DNA from: Hyphomicrobiales bacterium
GTDB lineage: Bacteria > Pseudomonadota > Alphaproteobacteria > Rhizobiales > Rhizobiaceae
Direction of reading: 5' to 3'
Assembly: GCA_900470195.1 (NCBI GenBank)
Contig: UEIJ01000033.1
Coordinates: 1 to 64,000 of the forward strand
DNA: 64,000 nucleotides
This document shows, in pieces, positions 34,601 through 43,760 of the stretch. The number at the start of each line of letters is the position of its first letter. Position 1 is the stretch's first letter. The notes under the pieces were generated by a model. That model was given only the letters and a program-made list of their open reading frames with translations, was not told where the DNA came from and searched no databases. The position numbers and the translations under genes are program-made.

Positions 34601-35050
34601 TCAGTCTGACGGCTGGGTGACGTGAACCGCGCGAGCGTCGATTTGCAGGCGATTCCACAGATTGATAGTACCAACCATCACCGTCAGATTGACAATTTCG
34701 TAATCCTTCAATTGCGTTTTGATCAGTTCTTGATCGCCTCGCAGTTCTTCACGTTTTTCACCATTGATGAGTGCTTCGGTCAATGCGAGGGCTGCTCGCT
34801 CCTTGACGCTATATAGAATTGATTTTCGCCAAGCGCTGACCATGAATAAACGCATCTCTGCTTCACCATTCGCGCGCGCTTCCACCACACTTGTTTTCAT
34901 GCAGGATGCGCAGCCACTCATCTGTGAGACCCGCAACCGCACCAATCCGCTCAACGGATGCTGCCACACACTCGCATTGATCATTCTTTCAACCACCAGC
35001 AGACCTTTAATCGCTTCTAGCCTGGTAGTGTATGAGGGAATAGGCGACAT
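34601..35050 (-). CDS. Carboxymuconolactone decarboxylase/AhpD-like protein, copy 2
   Basis: The 149-residue protein has the AhpD-like CxxC as Cys47-Ala-Ser-Cys50 (SQMSGCASCMKTS), but the His that normally follows four residues after the second Cys is replaced by Ser54, so proton relay must differ from copy 1 at 28550. The ending VNLTVMVGTINLWNRLQI matches the family. The ATG at 35050 follows GGGAGG; an upstream ATG at 35104 lacks one. The gene is alone, converging on the MBL gene. A redox or peroxidase role is inferred; the altered motif may mean a different thiol chemistry or non-catalytic function. Confidence 0.82.
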   Translation of the reverse strand: MSPIPSYTTRLEAIKGLLVVERMINASVWQHPLSGLVRLRVSQMSGCASCMKTSVVEARANGEAEMRLFMVSAWRKSILYSVKERAALALTEALINGEKREELRGDQELIKTQLKDYEIVNLTVMVGTINLWNRLQIDARAVHVTQPSD

Positions 35051-35104
35051 CGTATTTGCCTCCCTTTCTGGTTGAAGATGACCTACTATGTTCAAAACTG
35101 GCAT

Positions 35105-35635
35105 TCAGTTCCATTGTGCCGGGTAACTGGAACAGCCATACTTTGGTGCAATCCCATGTGTACTGACGATGGACGTAGCATTTCTAAAAGTCCAGATATG
35201 AATACTGATCTTGTTAAGTCGAAACGGCCGCGTTTTAACGGATTTGGCGTATTAATTGAAACTGTGTCCAAATTGCAGTACGGCATAATCGCACCGTGCA
35301 TATGATCGAGACTACCAAGTTAATAAATATAGGGTTCCCGACTACCCAGCTTTCTTGATGCGATCATCAAACAGGGATAACCGCGACTGAATGATTTTGC
35401 AGCTCACCTCGTCCGGTTCTACAGCTTCAATCAGCAAACTGGTCATTTCCAGTTTCCAAGGGCAACTCCGGTGACGCTCGGCAATACTTGTTGACGAAGC
35501 TGGAAGGGACGTGAATGTGTCAAACGAAATTGGTTTGTATCTACCGGTAGTGATGCAATTTTAAACAGCACATCAGTTGCAGTAAGTCCGATCGTTCTTC
35601 AAGAAATGGCGGCGCTAGGTGCTTAGCCCTTATTG
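35105..35635. other. Gap without recognisable gene
   Basis: About 530 bases between two minus-strand genes with no credible frame. The left end holds the promoter region of the AhpD-like gene. Confidence 0.4.
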
Positions 35636-35665
35636 ATAAAAATTAGGATCGGCAATGCCGATCCT
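35636..35665 (-). terminator. Rho-independent terminator of the small secreted protein gene
   Basis: AGGATCGGC (35645-35653) pairs perfectly with GCCGATCCT (35657-35665) around AAT. Read on the minus strand the hairpin is followed by AATTTTTATC, a good T-run, 26 bases after the stop of the gene. Confidence 0.8.
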
Positions 35666-35691
35666 CAGTCTAACCATATTTTGTTGTTTTA

Positions 35692-35922
35692 TCATTGGCC
35701 CCACAGCAACCGACCTGGTTCCTGGGTGGAGCTGATTGGTTTGTATACGGTCTTGGGAGCATCTGGACCGTGACCAGCACGCACCTGCTTTACAGATGAT
35801 GTTGGACGGCTATCGGTTCTCGTTGATGGATATTGCCAATCCGATCCGATATGGTCACTTTGGGCAAGGACACTTCCACTCGAAAGAAGAAGTGCTGCAG
35901 CGGTTAGAATTATCGCTTTCAT
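35692..35922 (-). CDS. Small secreted protein of unknown function
   Basis: The 76-residue precursor starts at 35922 behind GGAG (7-base spacer) and has a clear signal peptide: MKAIILTAAALLLSSGSVLA with cleavage before QSD. The mature part of about 56 residues is polar, rich in Ser, Pro, Thr and Gly, without Cys, and contains WQYPSTRTDSRP and a C-terminal PGRLLWGQ. No family is recognised. The composition and its own terminator support a real gene. It may be an envelope or stress protein. It is divergent from an alpha/beta hydrolase that also carries a signal sequence. Confidence 0.7.
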   Translation of the reverse strand: MKAIILTAAALLLSSGSVLAQSDHIGSDWQYPSTRTDSRPTSSVKQVRAGHGPDAPKTVYKPISSTQEPGRLLWGQ

Positions 35923-36245
35923 TGTGGTTCTCCAATGTTTCCGTTGTGCGATCTGCACAATTCGACGGTAGGAGCTTATTAATCCCTTGACGATCATCTG
36001 ATCGAAAGGGGTGACCTATCATGATGCATAGTAATCAATCGGCGTTTGAATAGCTGAGACAATTCGTTACGGCATTAATCCATATGGTGGATAGTATTAT
36101 CGAGGCTCGAGGCCGTACCGGATCACCTGGAGTAACCACAATCATTCTGACGATCATCGCAACGATGTGCTGAACCTAGACCTTGGTACAACCGGACAGA
36201 TCCAACTGTTCGATAGGAGATGCTGGTAAGATGGAACATAGTTGA

Positions 36246-36271
36246 CAACAACTTGTAAGAAGAAGTTGTTG
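36246..36271 (+). promoter_or_regulatory. 9-bp inverted repeat abutting the hydrolase ribosome-binding site
   Basis: CAACAACTT (36246-36254) and AAGTTGTTG (36263-36271) are perfect inverted copies 8 bases apart; the last G begins the Shine-Dalgarno GGAG (36271-36274) of the hydrolase at 36281. It may be an operator, or an mRNA hairpin that controls access to the ribosome-binding site. The rest of the 358-base gap from 35923 shows no gene. Confidence 0.5.
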
Positions 36272-36280
36272 GAGAAAGAG

Positions 36281-37063
36281 ATGAAGAAGCTGACCAAAGT
36301 CCTGGCCTTTGCAGTAATGTTTTTGTCTGGAAACACTATCGCACAGCCAGTATTTTCCCAATCCAAGCCCACCATTGTTCTTGTTCATGGCGCCTTTGCA
36401 GAGTCCTCGAGCTGGAACGAAGTTATCTCTCGGCTCAAGCGCGACGGTTATAAAGCGATAGCTGCCGCAAATCCGCTTCGGGGCGTCATGGCAGATGCGG
36501 CAACTGTCTCCGCAGTTATTCGATCAATATTGGGGCCAGTTGTCCTCGTCGGACATTCCTATGGTGGTCCCGTTATTACAGAGGCCGCCAACGGCAATCC
36601 CAACGTGACTGCACTCGTCTATGTTTCTGCGTTCGCGCCGGACCGAGGTGAAACGAGCCTTGGCCTTTCGAACAAGTTCCCCGGCAGCACGTTGGCGGAT
36701 GCTATTTTTTCAGTAGAGCAGGGGCAGGGCGCCCATGATCTCTTCATTCAGTTAGACCGGTTCCATTATCAGTTTGCAGCGGATCTATCCGAAGACCAAT
36801 CGGCGTTGATGGCGGCCACCCAACGTCCGGTCGCACAAGCCGCACTAGAAGAGAAATCTGGTTTTCCCTCGTGGAAGAGGTTGCCCTCCTATTCGATCTA
36901 TGGATCGCAGGATCGAAACATACCGCCGGCCGCAATGGAATTTATGGCCAAACGTGCGGGCACAGTAAAAATTGTTGTCGTAGATGGAGCTTCCCACGTG
37001 GTGATGATCTCGCATCCGGAAGAAGTCGCTGCGCTGATAGAGGAAGCAGCTTCCGTACATTAG
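36281..37063 (+). CDS. Secreted alpha/beta hydrolase
   Basis: The 260-residue protein starts at 36281 (GGAG upstream) and has a signal peptide-like N-terminus (MKKLTKVLAFAVMFLSGNTI, cleavage probably after AQP or FSQ near 27). The fold is an alpha/beta hydrolase: oxyanion HGAFAESSSW near 37-46, nucleophile Ser in GHSYGGP near 97, and the catalytic His in DGASHVVMISHPEEV near 240. Members close to this are salicylate-esterase/hydroxynitrile-lyase-like proteins found in soil bacteria. It lies 123 bases upstream of the second cupin; the two could be coexpressed. The substrate is unknown. Confidence 0.85.
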   Translation: MKKLTKVLAFAVMFLSGNTIAQPVFSQSKPTIVLVHGAFAESSSWNEVISRLKRDGYKAIAAANPLRGVMADAATVSAVIRSILGPVVLVGHSYGGPVITEAANGNPNVTALVYVSAFAPDRGETSLGLSNKFPGSTLADAIFSVEQGQGAHDLFIQLDRFHYQFAADLSEDQSALMAATQRPVAQAALEEKSGFPSWKRLPSYSIYGSQDRNIPPAAMEFMAKRAGTVKIVVVDGASHVVMISHPEEVAALIEEAASVH

Positions 37064-37186
37064 GCGCTCGGGCAACTACCGCCGTAAACAAATCTCCTGA
37101 CAAAGAACAATGACCCTGGGGCACGTTTGGCGAGCGGGGTCGGCTTGTGTGTCACTCCATTTTTGCAGACATGACAGGAACCCACC

Positions 37187-37600
37187 ATGATCAAGACGTT
37201 TATCCGCATTGCGTTGGCAACCACTATTCCGATTTCGACAGGTTTTGCACATGAAAAACCCAGTGAAACATCCACAGTAAGGGTCATTTACGACCAGGTG
37301 CTTCCGAATGTGCCGGGAAAGAGCATGAAGAGCGTGCTCGTGGAGTATGGACCGGGCGGTACTTCGCCTGCTCATACCCATCCTGCTTCTGCCTTCATTT
37401 ACGCGACGGTTCTGGAAGGAGCTATCCGCAGTCAGGTCAATGATGGTCCGGTTATTACCTATCACGCAGGTCAGAGTTTCTCGGAATTTCCGGGTGATCG
37501 ACACAATGTTAGTGAAAACGTCAGTCCGACTAAGCGTGCCCGTCTTTTGGCGATCTTTATCGTTGACACTGATGAAACGAACCTCACCACCAATGATTAG
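37187..37600 (+). CDS. Secreted cupin-domain protein, copy 2
   Basis: The 137-residue product has a signal peptide (MIKTFIRIALATTIPISTGFA, cleavage before HEK) and a single cupin: YGPGGTSPAHTHPASAFIYA with two metal His, and FSEFPGDRHNVSENVS with a third. It is clearly paralogous to the protein at 28017, sharing LPNVPGKSMKSVLVEYGPGG-like wording and the ending FIVDTDETNLTT. Base composition is lower in G+C than copy 1, so the copies did not arise by a recent local duplication. AGGAA precedes the ATG. Function unknown; a metal-dependent periplasmic enzyme or sensor is likely. Confidence 0.82.
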   Translation: MIKTFIRIALATTIPISTGFAHEKPSETSTVRVIYDQVLPNVPGKSMKSVLVEYGPGGTSPAHTHPASAFIYATVLEGAIRSQVNDGPVITYHAGQSFSEFPGDRHNVSENVSPTKRARLLAIFIVDTDETNLTTND

Positions 37601-38041
37601 TAAAACCCTGACCTGTCGAGGAAGAAGAATATGTATATCCCGGCAAAATCTTTCATGAGTTCATCCAGGCAGAAAATGAAGGAGAGCGAGCAGTCCTCCA
37701 GTCGAGTGGGGGCTCGCTCCCAGTTTCATTCGTCCTGCAGGGAAGATGGCGGGATTGAAACGCCTCAAGAAAGTACGGGCTGCCCACGCGGACTTAATCC
37801 AAGCTGCCCATTCGCCTTGACTTGCAAGTCGGAAGGCCAAGTTTGCACTACCAAGACAAGGCATTCCCTTGTATTTTGACCCCTTGTATTTTGATGGTCA
37901 AGTTCTGGTTTCGGTCGCAGACTGGCAAACCGAATTGAAGAGGACGAAGAAGCACTTTTCTCCTCGGGTGGTATGTCAGTTGCCCCGAGCTAGTACCAAG
38001 CCTTGTTATCGAAAATCTTGCCTGCTGTTCCAGGCGCTGTT
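37601..38041. other. Gap without recognisable gene
   Basis: No credible gene. An inverted repeat GAGCGAGC (37684-37691) / GCTCGCTC (37712-37719) with a 20-base loop lies 84 bases after the cupin stop and could end its transcript. A stretch GACTGGCAAAC near 37920 is a weak partial match to the dispersed 13-bp motif and is not counted as a copy. Confidence 0.4.
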
Positions 38042-39001
38042 CTAGTAGAAATATCCGGTAAGCCGCACGCTTTCGGACCACAGGGCCTCTGCGATATCGG
38101 GATTGATTGCAAAAGGTCGCACGCCAAAGCGCTTATGGCTTTCCACCGGTGCGATATCGCAATCCTCACAATAAACGCCGCCAATTCCCGCCAACTCGGG
38201 GGCCGTGGCGCACCAGATCGTCGTGGCAGCGCCTTGCTGAGGCGTCTTCATATCGCGATCGGGATCTATGACTGGTGTTCCGTTTTCATCGATTGCGCCG
38301 AATGTGTCGATTTCCTCCCGGCTGAGGTGTCGCGCTAATGGACCGAATATAGAGCCGGGATGTACCGAAAATGCCCTGACACCGTGATCGAAACCACGAG
38401 CGTCGAGCGCTACGGCGAAAAGTGCATTGGCTGTCTTGGCTTGACCGTAAGCGAGCCATTTGTCGTAGGGTCGTTTCACAAAATCGAGATCTTCGAGCGC
38501 GAATCCTCCCAATTGATGTCCCCGTGAGGACATTACGATGACGCGCGCATTTTTGGTCGCACAAAGAGCTGGCCATAAAGCTGCGGTCAAGCGAAAGTGA
38601 CCAAGATGATTAGTCGCAAACTGGCCTTCATGGCCTTCCGCATCGCGAAATAAAGGAGTGGCCATCACTCCCGCGCTGAGGATCAGAATGTCTAGGGAGC
38701 CATGCTCAATGACAAACCTATCCGCAAAGCTGCGGACAGAGGCGGGGTCGAGGAGATCCATCTCGAATAGTTCAACATTTGGAACATTCGATAACACCTT
38801 GCGGGCGGTGCTGGTGTCGCGCACCGGCACGATCACGCGGGCCCCTCTCCATGCCAACACGCGCACGGTTTCAAGGCCGAGATTTGACGCGCCGCCTGTC
38901 ACAACGGCAGTCTTTCCAGTGAGGTCGATGTCGCGAATAACCTCTTGGGCAGTAGTATATGGGCCGAATGGGGTGCCGAGCGGCGTTTGACCATGCTGCA
39001 T
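38042..39001 (-). CDS. Short-chain dehydrogenase/reductase (retinol dehydrogenase-like)
   Basis: The 319-residue SDR has the cofactor motif TGGASNLGLETVRVLA (residues 35-50), the NHLGHF-type NATNHLGHFRL stretch near 131-136, catalytic Ser in VIVMSSRGHQ near 153, and YGQAKTAN (Tyr/Lys) near 184-188. Length and spacing are those of the retinol-dehydrogenase/WWOX-like group, which reduces or oxidises varied carbonyls. GGAGAAG precedes the ATG. It is divergent from an AraC-type activator with 95 bases between, a typical regulator-target pair. Confidence 0.9.
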   Translation of the reverse strand: MQHGQTPLGTPFGPYTTAQEVIRDIDLTGKTAVVTGGASNLGLETVRVLAWRGARVIVPVRDTSTARKVLSNVPNVELFEMDLLDPASVRSFADRFVIEHGSLDILILSAGVMATPLFRDAEGHEGQFATNHLGHFRLTAALWPALCATKNARVIVMSSRGHQLGGFALEDLDFVKRPYDKWLAYGQAKTANALFAVALDARGFDHGVRAFSVHPGSIFGPLARHLSREEIDTFGAIDENGTPVIDPDRDMKTPQQGAATTIWCATAPELAGIGGVYCEDCDIAPVESHKRFGVRPFAINPDIAEALWSESVRLTGYFY

Positions 39002-39096
39002 GTTCTTCTCCTGATTGTGCCTCGAAAAGGTAGAAATTGATGACAGGAAAATCTATAGTCATATGGCTCGTTTAATGTAGAGATTGACCGGTTCTG

Positions 39097-40017
39097 ATGT
39101 ACTACGAACCTCTTTCCCAGCTGCTGGATTTGATTGAAGCCAGCGCGACTATGTCCGTCGGACTTGAGGCTTGCGGGCGTTGGGCAATCGACGTGCCTCC
39201 TGTACGTGCCTTGAAATGCAACATCATCAGACAGGGTAGTTGTTTTCTGGAAGTGCAAGGTGAGCGATTGATGCTTGCTGCAGGAGACTGTTTCCTGATC
39301 GGCCCGGATCTGCCCTTTGTCATCGGGAGTGATCTGAATTGCTTGCCCATTCCAGCGGGTGAAGTCTTTTCGCAGAAAGCCTACAAGAACCATGCAAAAC
39401 TGGACGGTGGCGCGGGGTCGGAGTTCCTTTGCCATAGTGGTCGCATGGATCTGCCTTTAAACAGCGAACTTCTGCGAGAAATCTTACCATCGATCGTCGT
39501 GATTCGAGCGGAAAGCATTGTAGCGGAACGCCTTCACTGGCTCACCGGCAGACTGGAAGAAGAGCTCGCCGGCGATGTTCCCGGTGGTGCGGCGATAGCT
39601 ATTCCGATCATGCAGATGATTTTTATTGAACTGATACGTAGTCTGCCCGTTATGACTGAGCGCAGTTGGCTCTCCGCCCTCTCAGATCCCAGAATTGGCG
39701 GTGCATTGATGGCGATCCATCGGGACCCAGGGCACAATTGGCGGCTGGATGAACTTGCAGGCATCAGCCATCTTTCACGGTCCCAGTTCTCGGCACGGTT
39801 CCGTGCCGCCGTCGGACATAGTCCGATGGAGTATATTTTGCGCTGGCGTATGATGCAGGCGCACAAACTGCTGGCGCGACCGAATATGACAATTGCGTCT
39901 GTGGCTGCGCAGCTGGGGTACGGGTCTGAAAGTGCTTTCATCTATGCTTTTCGCCGCATCCTTGGTACGACGCCACGTCGAAGGCAGCAACAAATTCGAT
40001 CGTCCGAGAATCCATAA
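39097..40017 (+). CDS. AraC family regulator with cupin-type sensor domain
   Basis: The 306-residue protein has an N-terminal cupin_6-like domain (about 5-190; RALKCNIIRQGSCFLEVQGE, LAAGDCFLIGPDLPF) and a C-terminal AraC double HTH (about 205-300; LDELAGISHLSRSQFSARFR, TIASVAAQLGYGSESAFIYA, then FRRILGTTPRRRR). This domain set is widespread in regulators controlling adjacent oxidoreductases. It is divergent from the SDR at 39001 and probably activates it in response to the SDR substrate. Confidence 0.9.
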   Translation: MYYEPLSQLLDLIEASATMSVGLEACGRWAIDVPPVRALKCNIIRQGSCFLEVQGERLMLAAGDCFLIGPDLPFVIGSDLNCLPIPAGEVFSQKAYKNHAKLDGGAGSEFLCHSGRMDLPLNSELLREILPSIVVIRAESIVAERLHWLTGRLEEELAGDVPGGAAIAIPIMQMIFIELIRSLPVMTERSWLSALSDPRIGGALMAIHRDPGHNWRLDELAGISHLSRSQFSARFRAAVGHSPMEYILRWRMMQAHKLLARPNMTIASVAAQLGYGSESAFIYAFRRILGTTPRRRQQQIRSSENP

Positions 40018-40253
40018 AAATTATCAATTCCAGATAGTTGTAATAAGATACTCTAGCGTTACTGAATAGAATTTAACACTCCATCGGAGCTCGTTAACCG
40101 CTCGATCGCCGATACGGAGATGCCTTGCCGACGTTTCGCAAGCCTTAACCTGTCCGGTCAGCTTCATCAAAAATAAGGCAAGCGTTCTATAGATTTCCAT
40201 AGCATGCAGATCGAGAGAGTTCAGGTTAAACTGAGCATGATGATCATCAGTGA

Positions 40254-43200
40254 ATGCTGAAAAGGCTGCGGCAAATGACGTTTACTTCTATATCGGATGA
40301 AGACGATCATATTCAGGCGATTGAAGCTGCGCGAACTGTTGAACGCGTGGTGGGGATCGCCTGGGCGACCGATAAAGCTGGCGAGGTTATTTATCTAACC
40401 GAGGCGCTGCTTTCCCTTGTCCGATCCTCATTGGGGCAATTCAATAAACCGGTTGATCGAGCTTTATATGGCTGGTCAAAACTTATCCATCCAGATGACC
40501 TCGATGGTTTTGCGGCAGTATGGCTTAGGTCATTGCATACCGGTGAAAAATATAGTTTCGAACATCGGCTTTTGAGTTCGAGCGGCGCTTATCGATGGTG
40601 TCGCAGTTCCGGACAACCTTTGCGGGATAAGCAGGGTAGAATCCGTGCCTGGTATGGAACCATAATTAATGCCGATGTCCCATCAATTGATAGCGAGCGG
40701 TTCAACCTTGTAACGAACTTGGCGTTGGACAGAAAAGCGCGCTCTGATCAACCAGAAACGCTTGATCTTACCCACCCAGAAGAAAGGATATCGGCATCTC
40801 ATGCCGCCGCTCGCGCATTCTGGACCGGTGTTCCGCAAATCACTCGACACCGTCAACGCCAGTCCGATGGGACATATCGCTGGATCGAGACCCGGTCGGA
40901 GCCAGGCTATAGCGTTAGCTTGGACATTGGAGACCTGGTCACCGAGCAAGACCCTCCTGAACAAACGGCGGCTGAGTTGTTTGGAAATGATAAGACAGAG
41001 CCTATGCGCTCGGCCAAGGTTGTGGAAAGCATTTTCGGCAATGGCTGGGCGTTTGACGCTGCAGGAAGATGGATATTCCTCCATCCGTTCGCACAGAGTT
41101 CTCTCGGTGTCACTCTGGACTATCTTAATGCGGCTGTAGATGAAGGGCACACTGCATGGAAACGAGTACTACATCCCGATGATTATGAAGAAGTTGCGGA
41201 AAAATGGCGTCACTGCCTGGCGACCGGAGACGACTTTAACGTAGAATTCCGTTTTCGACGTGCCAACGATGTGTATGTCTGGGCAAGAACCTCTGCCAGA
41301 CCGGTACGCGACAGCAATGGCCAAATCGCAGGCTGGTACGGTATCGCACTCGATAATGATCTATATAAGAAAACGGTAACCGCGTTACGCGAGCGGGAAC
41401 AAAGTCTGCAACAGTTGATAGACACAGTCCCTGCACTCGTCTGGAGCATTTCGGACAAGGGGTCGCCAACTTATGTCAACAAGCGATTTACCGAAGTAAC
41501 AGGCGCGACGCTCGAGGATATCACCGCAGTCGACAAGTCTCCCAATCTCAGTGTCATCCATCCAGATGATATTCAAAAGGCAAGAGATGCCATTGACCGT
41601 TCCCTGACGACGCATGAACCGTATTTTCAAAGATACCGACAGTTGCGTTCTGACGGCAATTATCGTTGGACCGAAACCCGCGCCGAACCGTTGCGAGACG
41701 AAACCGGCGCGGTCGTCCAGTGGTACGGTGTCTGCGTCGACATCGACGATCTGGTAACTGCCCAAAAATCTCTGTCTGATCGGGAGCGCGAGCTTTCAAT
41801 GCTCGTCGATATGGTGCCGAGCTTTATCTGGCGCCTCACCCCGGAAGGAGAGCCGAATTTCTTCAACAGGCGTTTGATTGATTTCTTCGGTATGGATGTG
41901 GAGGACGCAGAAAAGATGGGGCCAAAGCGTCTGGCAGCCATCATGGAAAGCACGACACACCCCGACGACGTGGGGCGGGTATCCCAGGCGCTCAACCACA
42001 GCATTGCCACTGGCGAACGCTTTTCGATGAGATACCGACTTCGCCGGGCTGACGGCGTATATCGCTGGGTTGCCGGACAGGCAGATCCACTGCGAGATGA
42101 CGATGGACGTATAATCCAATGGTATGGTCTATCTACCGACATTGACGATCAGGTCAAAGCCGAGGATGCCCTTAGACACAGCGAGCGCCGTTATCGCGAT
42201 CTTTTTCAGTACATGCCGATCGGCCTCACCCAGGTCGACGCCAAAAAACTTGTTCTTCTGTTCAATGAATTGCGGGCGCAAGGGGTGAACGACTTGCGCG
42301 ACTATATAGACGAGCATCCAGAATTTCTAACACAGGCTGTCGAGGCTCTGGAGGTCGAAGAGGTTAATCAGCATATTCTCGAAATGTTTGGGGCCAAAAA
42401 TGCCGATGAAATGCGTGGTTCCGCCACCCGTTATTGGCAGCCCGGCATGGACACGATTCGCCGTTCGATAGAGGCGCGCTATCGTGGCGAAGAGGTTTTT
42501 CAGGAAGAAACAAAAGTAATGCGCCTGGACGGTCGCGTCATCGATGTCCTCTTTACGACTGCACGACCTGATGCAGTGGCTGATAAAAGTCTCGTTGGAT
42601 TCATCGATATAACCCAGAGGAAGCGCGCGGAGGAAGCGTTACGGGAAAGGGAACGGTCACTTTGGCGTCTGGTGGAAGCTTTACCTGTCATGATCGACTG
42701 TGCTGATCCGAACGGCGAACCGATCTATCGGAGCGATCGATTGAGCCAATTTCTCGGCTATGGTCTCGACAGGCTCGACGAAGACGGCAAGCTCAATGCA
42801 ACGCTTGATGCAGGAGTGCATCCTGACGATTTGGCCGGAGTGAAAGAACAATATGCACATTCACTCGCTACAGGGGAGCCATATGCACGTAGACATCGTT
42901 TACGGCGTTTCGATGGGCAATATCGCTGGGTTGAGACACGGGCAGAAGCAATGCGCGACGGACAGGGTAATATCGTTCAGTGGAACGTTATATGTCTGGA
43001 TATTGATCGCGAAGTCCGAGCGCAGGATGAACTTCGTCTCACACATGAGAAATTAGCTCGAGCGAGCCAGGCCTCAAGCCTTGCAGAGCTCTCGGCGTCG
43101 ATCGCACATGAGGTCAACCAGCCTTTGGCGGCTATTGTAGCCAATTCCCATGCCTGTCGGCGCTGGCTCACCGCCGAACCGCCAAACACCGAACGAGCCC

Positions 43201-43760
43201 TTAAGACTGTTGAACGCATCACACGGGATGCCACATCTGCCGCCGACGTTGTCGGTCGAATTCGAGCTCTGTTCAGGCAGTCGGCTGACGCAAAAAAGAA
43301 AATCACGCTGAATGACGTCATCGCGGAGGTGCGCGGGCTAATGACGGAGGAGCTGCTGCGCTGGCGGGTCCGCACCGTCGTCGAAATAGAGGCAGATTTA
43401 CCGTATGTGATGGCGGATAGGGTCCAGATCCAGCAAGTCCTTTTGAATCTCATTCGAAATGCCATTGAAGCGATGGAAGCCATCACACGTGATCGCCACT
43501 TGACGATCAAGGTGGTTCGCGACGGAGGTTTCATTCAGACAAAGATCAGCGACCAGGGCGTGGGAATTACATCCCCGGAAAGAATATTCGAACCGTTTAT
43601 TACGACGAAAGAACAGGGAATGGGCATGGGACTCGCGATTTCCCGTTCGATTGTCGAGGCACATGGTGGTTGCCTGTGGGCGGAAAAGAACGAGCCGTAC
43701 GGAACGGCGCTAATTTTTACTCTCCCCGTGGAGGCGAAGGCGACAAGTGATGAGCATTAG
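40254..43760 (+). CDS. Large soluble multi-PAS hybrid-free histidine kinase
   Basis: The 1168-residue protein contains about seven PAS/PAC-type modules in tandem and then a kinase core. PAS cores start near residues 30, 150 (PAC-like part only), 262, 385, 515, 650 (degenerate, with a MEKHLA-like EMFGAKNADEMRG stretch) and 815; several share the RRADGVYRWVAGQADPLRD type of PAC signature. The kinase has HisKA with phospho-acceptor His952 in SIAHEVNQPLAAI and HATPase with NLIRNAIEAME, DQGVGI and GMGMGLAI. No membrane helix is seen, so it is cytosolic. Three response-regulator genes follow without gaps, two of FixJ type. Multiple PAS modules suggest redox, oxygen or small-molecule sensing. Confidence 0.9.
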   Translation: MLKRLRQMTFTSISDEDDHIQAIEAARTVERVVGIAWATDKAGEVIYLTEALLSLVRSSLGQFNKPVDRALYGWSKLIHPDDLDGFAAVWLRSLHTGEKYSFEHRLLSSSGAYRWCRSSGQPLRDKQGRIRAWYGTIINADVPSIDSERFNLVTNLALDRKARSDQPETLDLTHPEERISASHAAARAFWTGVPQITRHRQRQSDGTYRWIETRSEPGYSVSLDIGDLVTEQDPPEQTAAELFGNDKTEPMRSAKVVESIFGNGWAFDAAGRWIFLHPFAQSSLGVTLDYLNAAVDEGHTAWKRVLHPDDYEEVAEKWRHCLATGDDFNVEFRFRRANDVYVWARTSARPVRDSNGQIAGWYGIALDNDLYKKTVTALREREQSLQQLIDTVPALVWSISDKGSPTYVNKRFTEVTGATLEDITAVDKSPNLSVIHPDDIQKARDAIDRSLTTHEPYFQRYRQLRSDGNYRWTETRAEPLRDETGAVVQWYGVCVDIDDLVTAQKSLSDRERELSMLVDMVPSFIWRLTPEGEPNFFNRRLIDFFGMDVEDAEKMGPKRLAAIMESTTHPDDVGRVSQALNHSIATGERFSMRYRLRRADGVYRWVAGQADPLRDDDGRIIQWYGLSTDIDDQVKAEDALRHSERRYRDLFQYMPIGLTQVDAKKLVLLFNELRAQGVNDLRDYIDEHPEFLTQAVEALEVEEVNQHILEMFGAKNADEMRGSATRYWQPGMDTIRRSIEARYRGEEVFQEETKVMRLDGRVIDVLFTTARPDAVADKSLVGFIDITQRKRAEEALRERERSLWRLVEALPVMIDCADPNGEPIYRSDRLSQFLGYGLDRLDEDGKLNATLDAGVHPDDLAGVKEQYAHSLATGEPYARRHRLRRFDGQYRWVETRAEAMRDGQGNIVQWNVICLDIDREVRAQDELRLTHEKLARASQASSLAELSASIAHEVNQPLAAIVANSHACRRWLTAEPPNTERALKTVERITRDATSAADVVGRIRALFRQSADAKKKITLNDVIAEVRGLMTEELLRWRVRTVVEIEADLPYVMADRVQIQQVLLNLIRNAIEAMEAITRDRHLTIKVVRDGGFIQTKISDQGVGITSPERIFEPFITTKEQGMGMGLAISRSIVEAHGGCLWAEKNEPYGTALIFTLPVEAKATSDEH

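Noticed and set aside
37631-37879. Plus-strand frame of 82 codons after the second cupin.
   Set aside because: Cys/Ser-rich random-looking translation, no ribosome-binding site, overlaps a stem-loop.
37918-37931. A fifth strong copy of the dispersed 13-bp motif.
   Set aside because: Only about 10 bases agree and the leading TTG is absent, which is within chance expectation for a 64 kb window.
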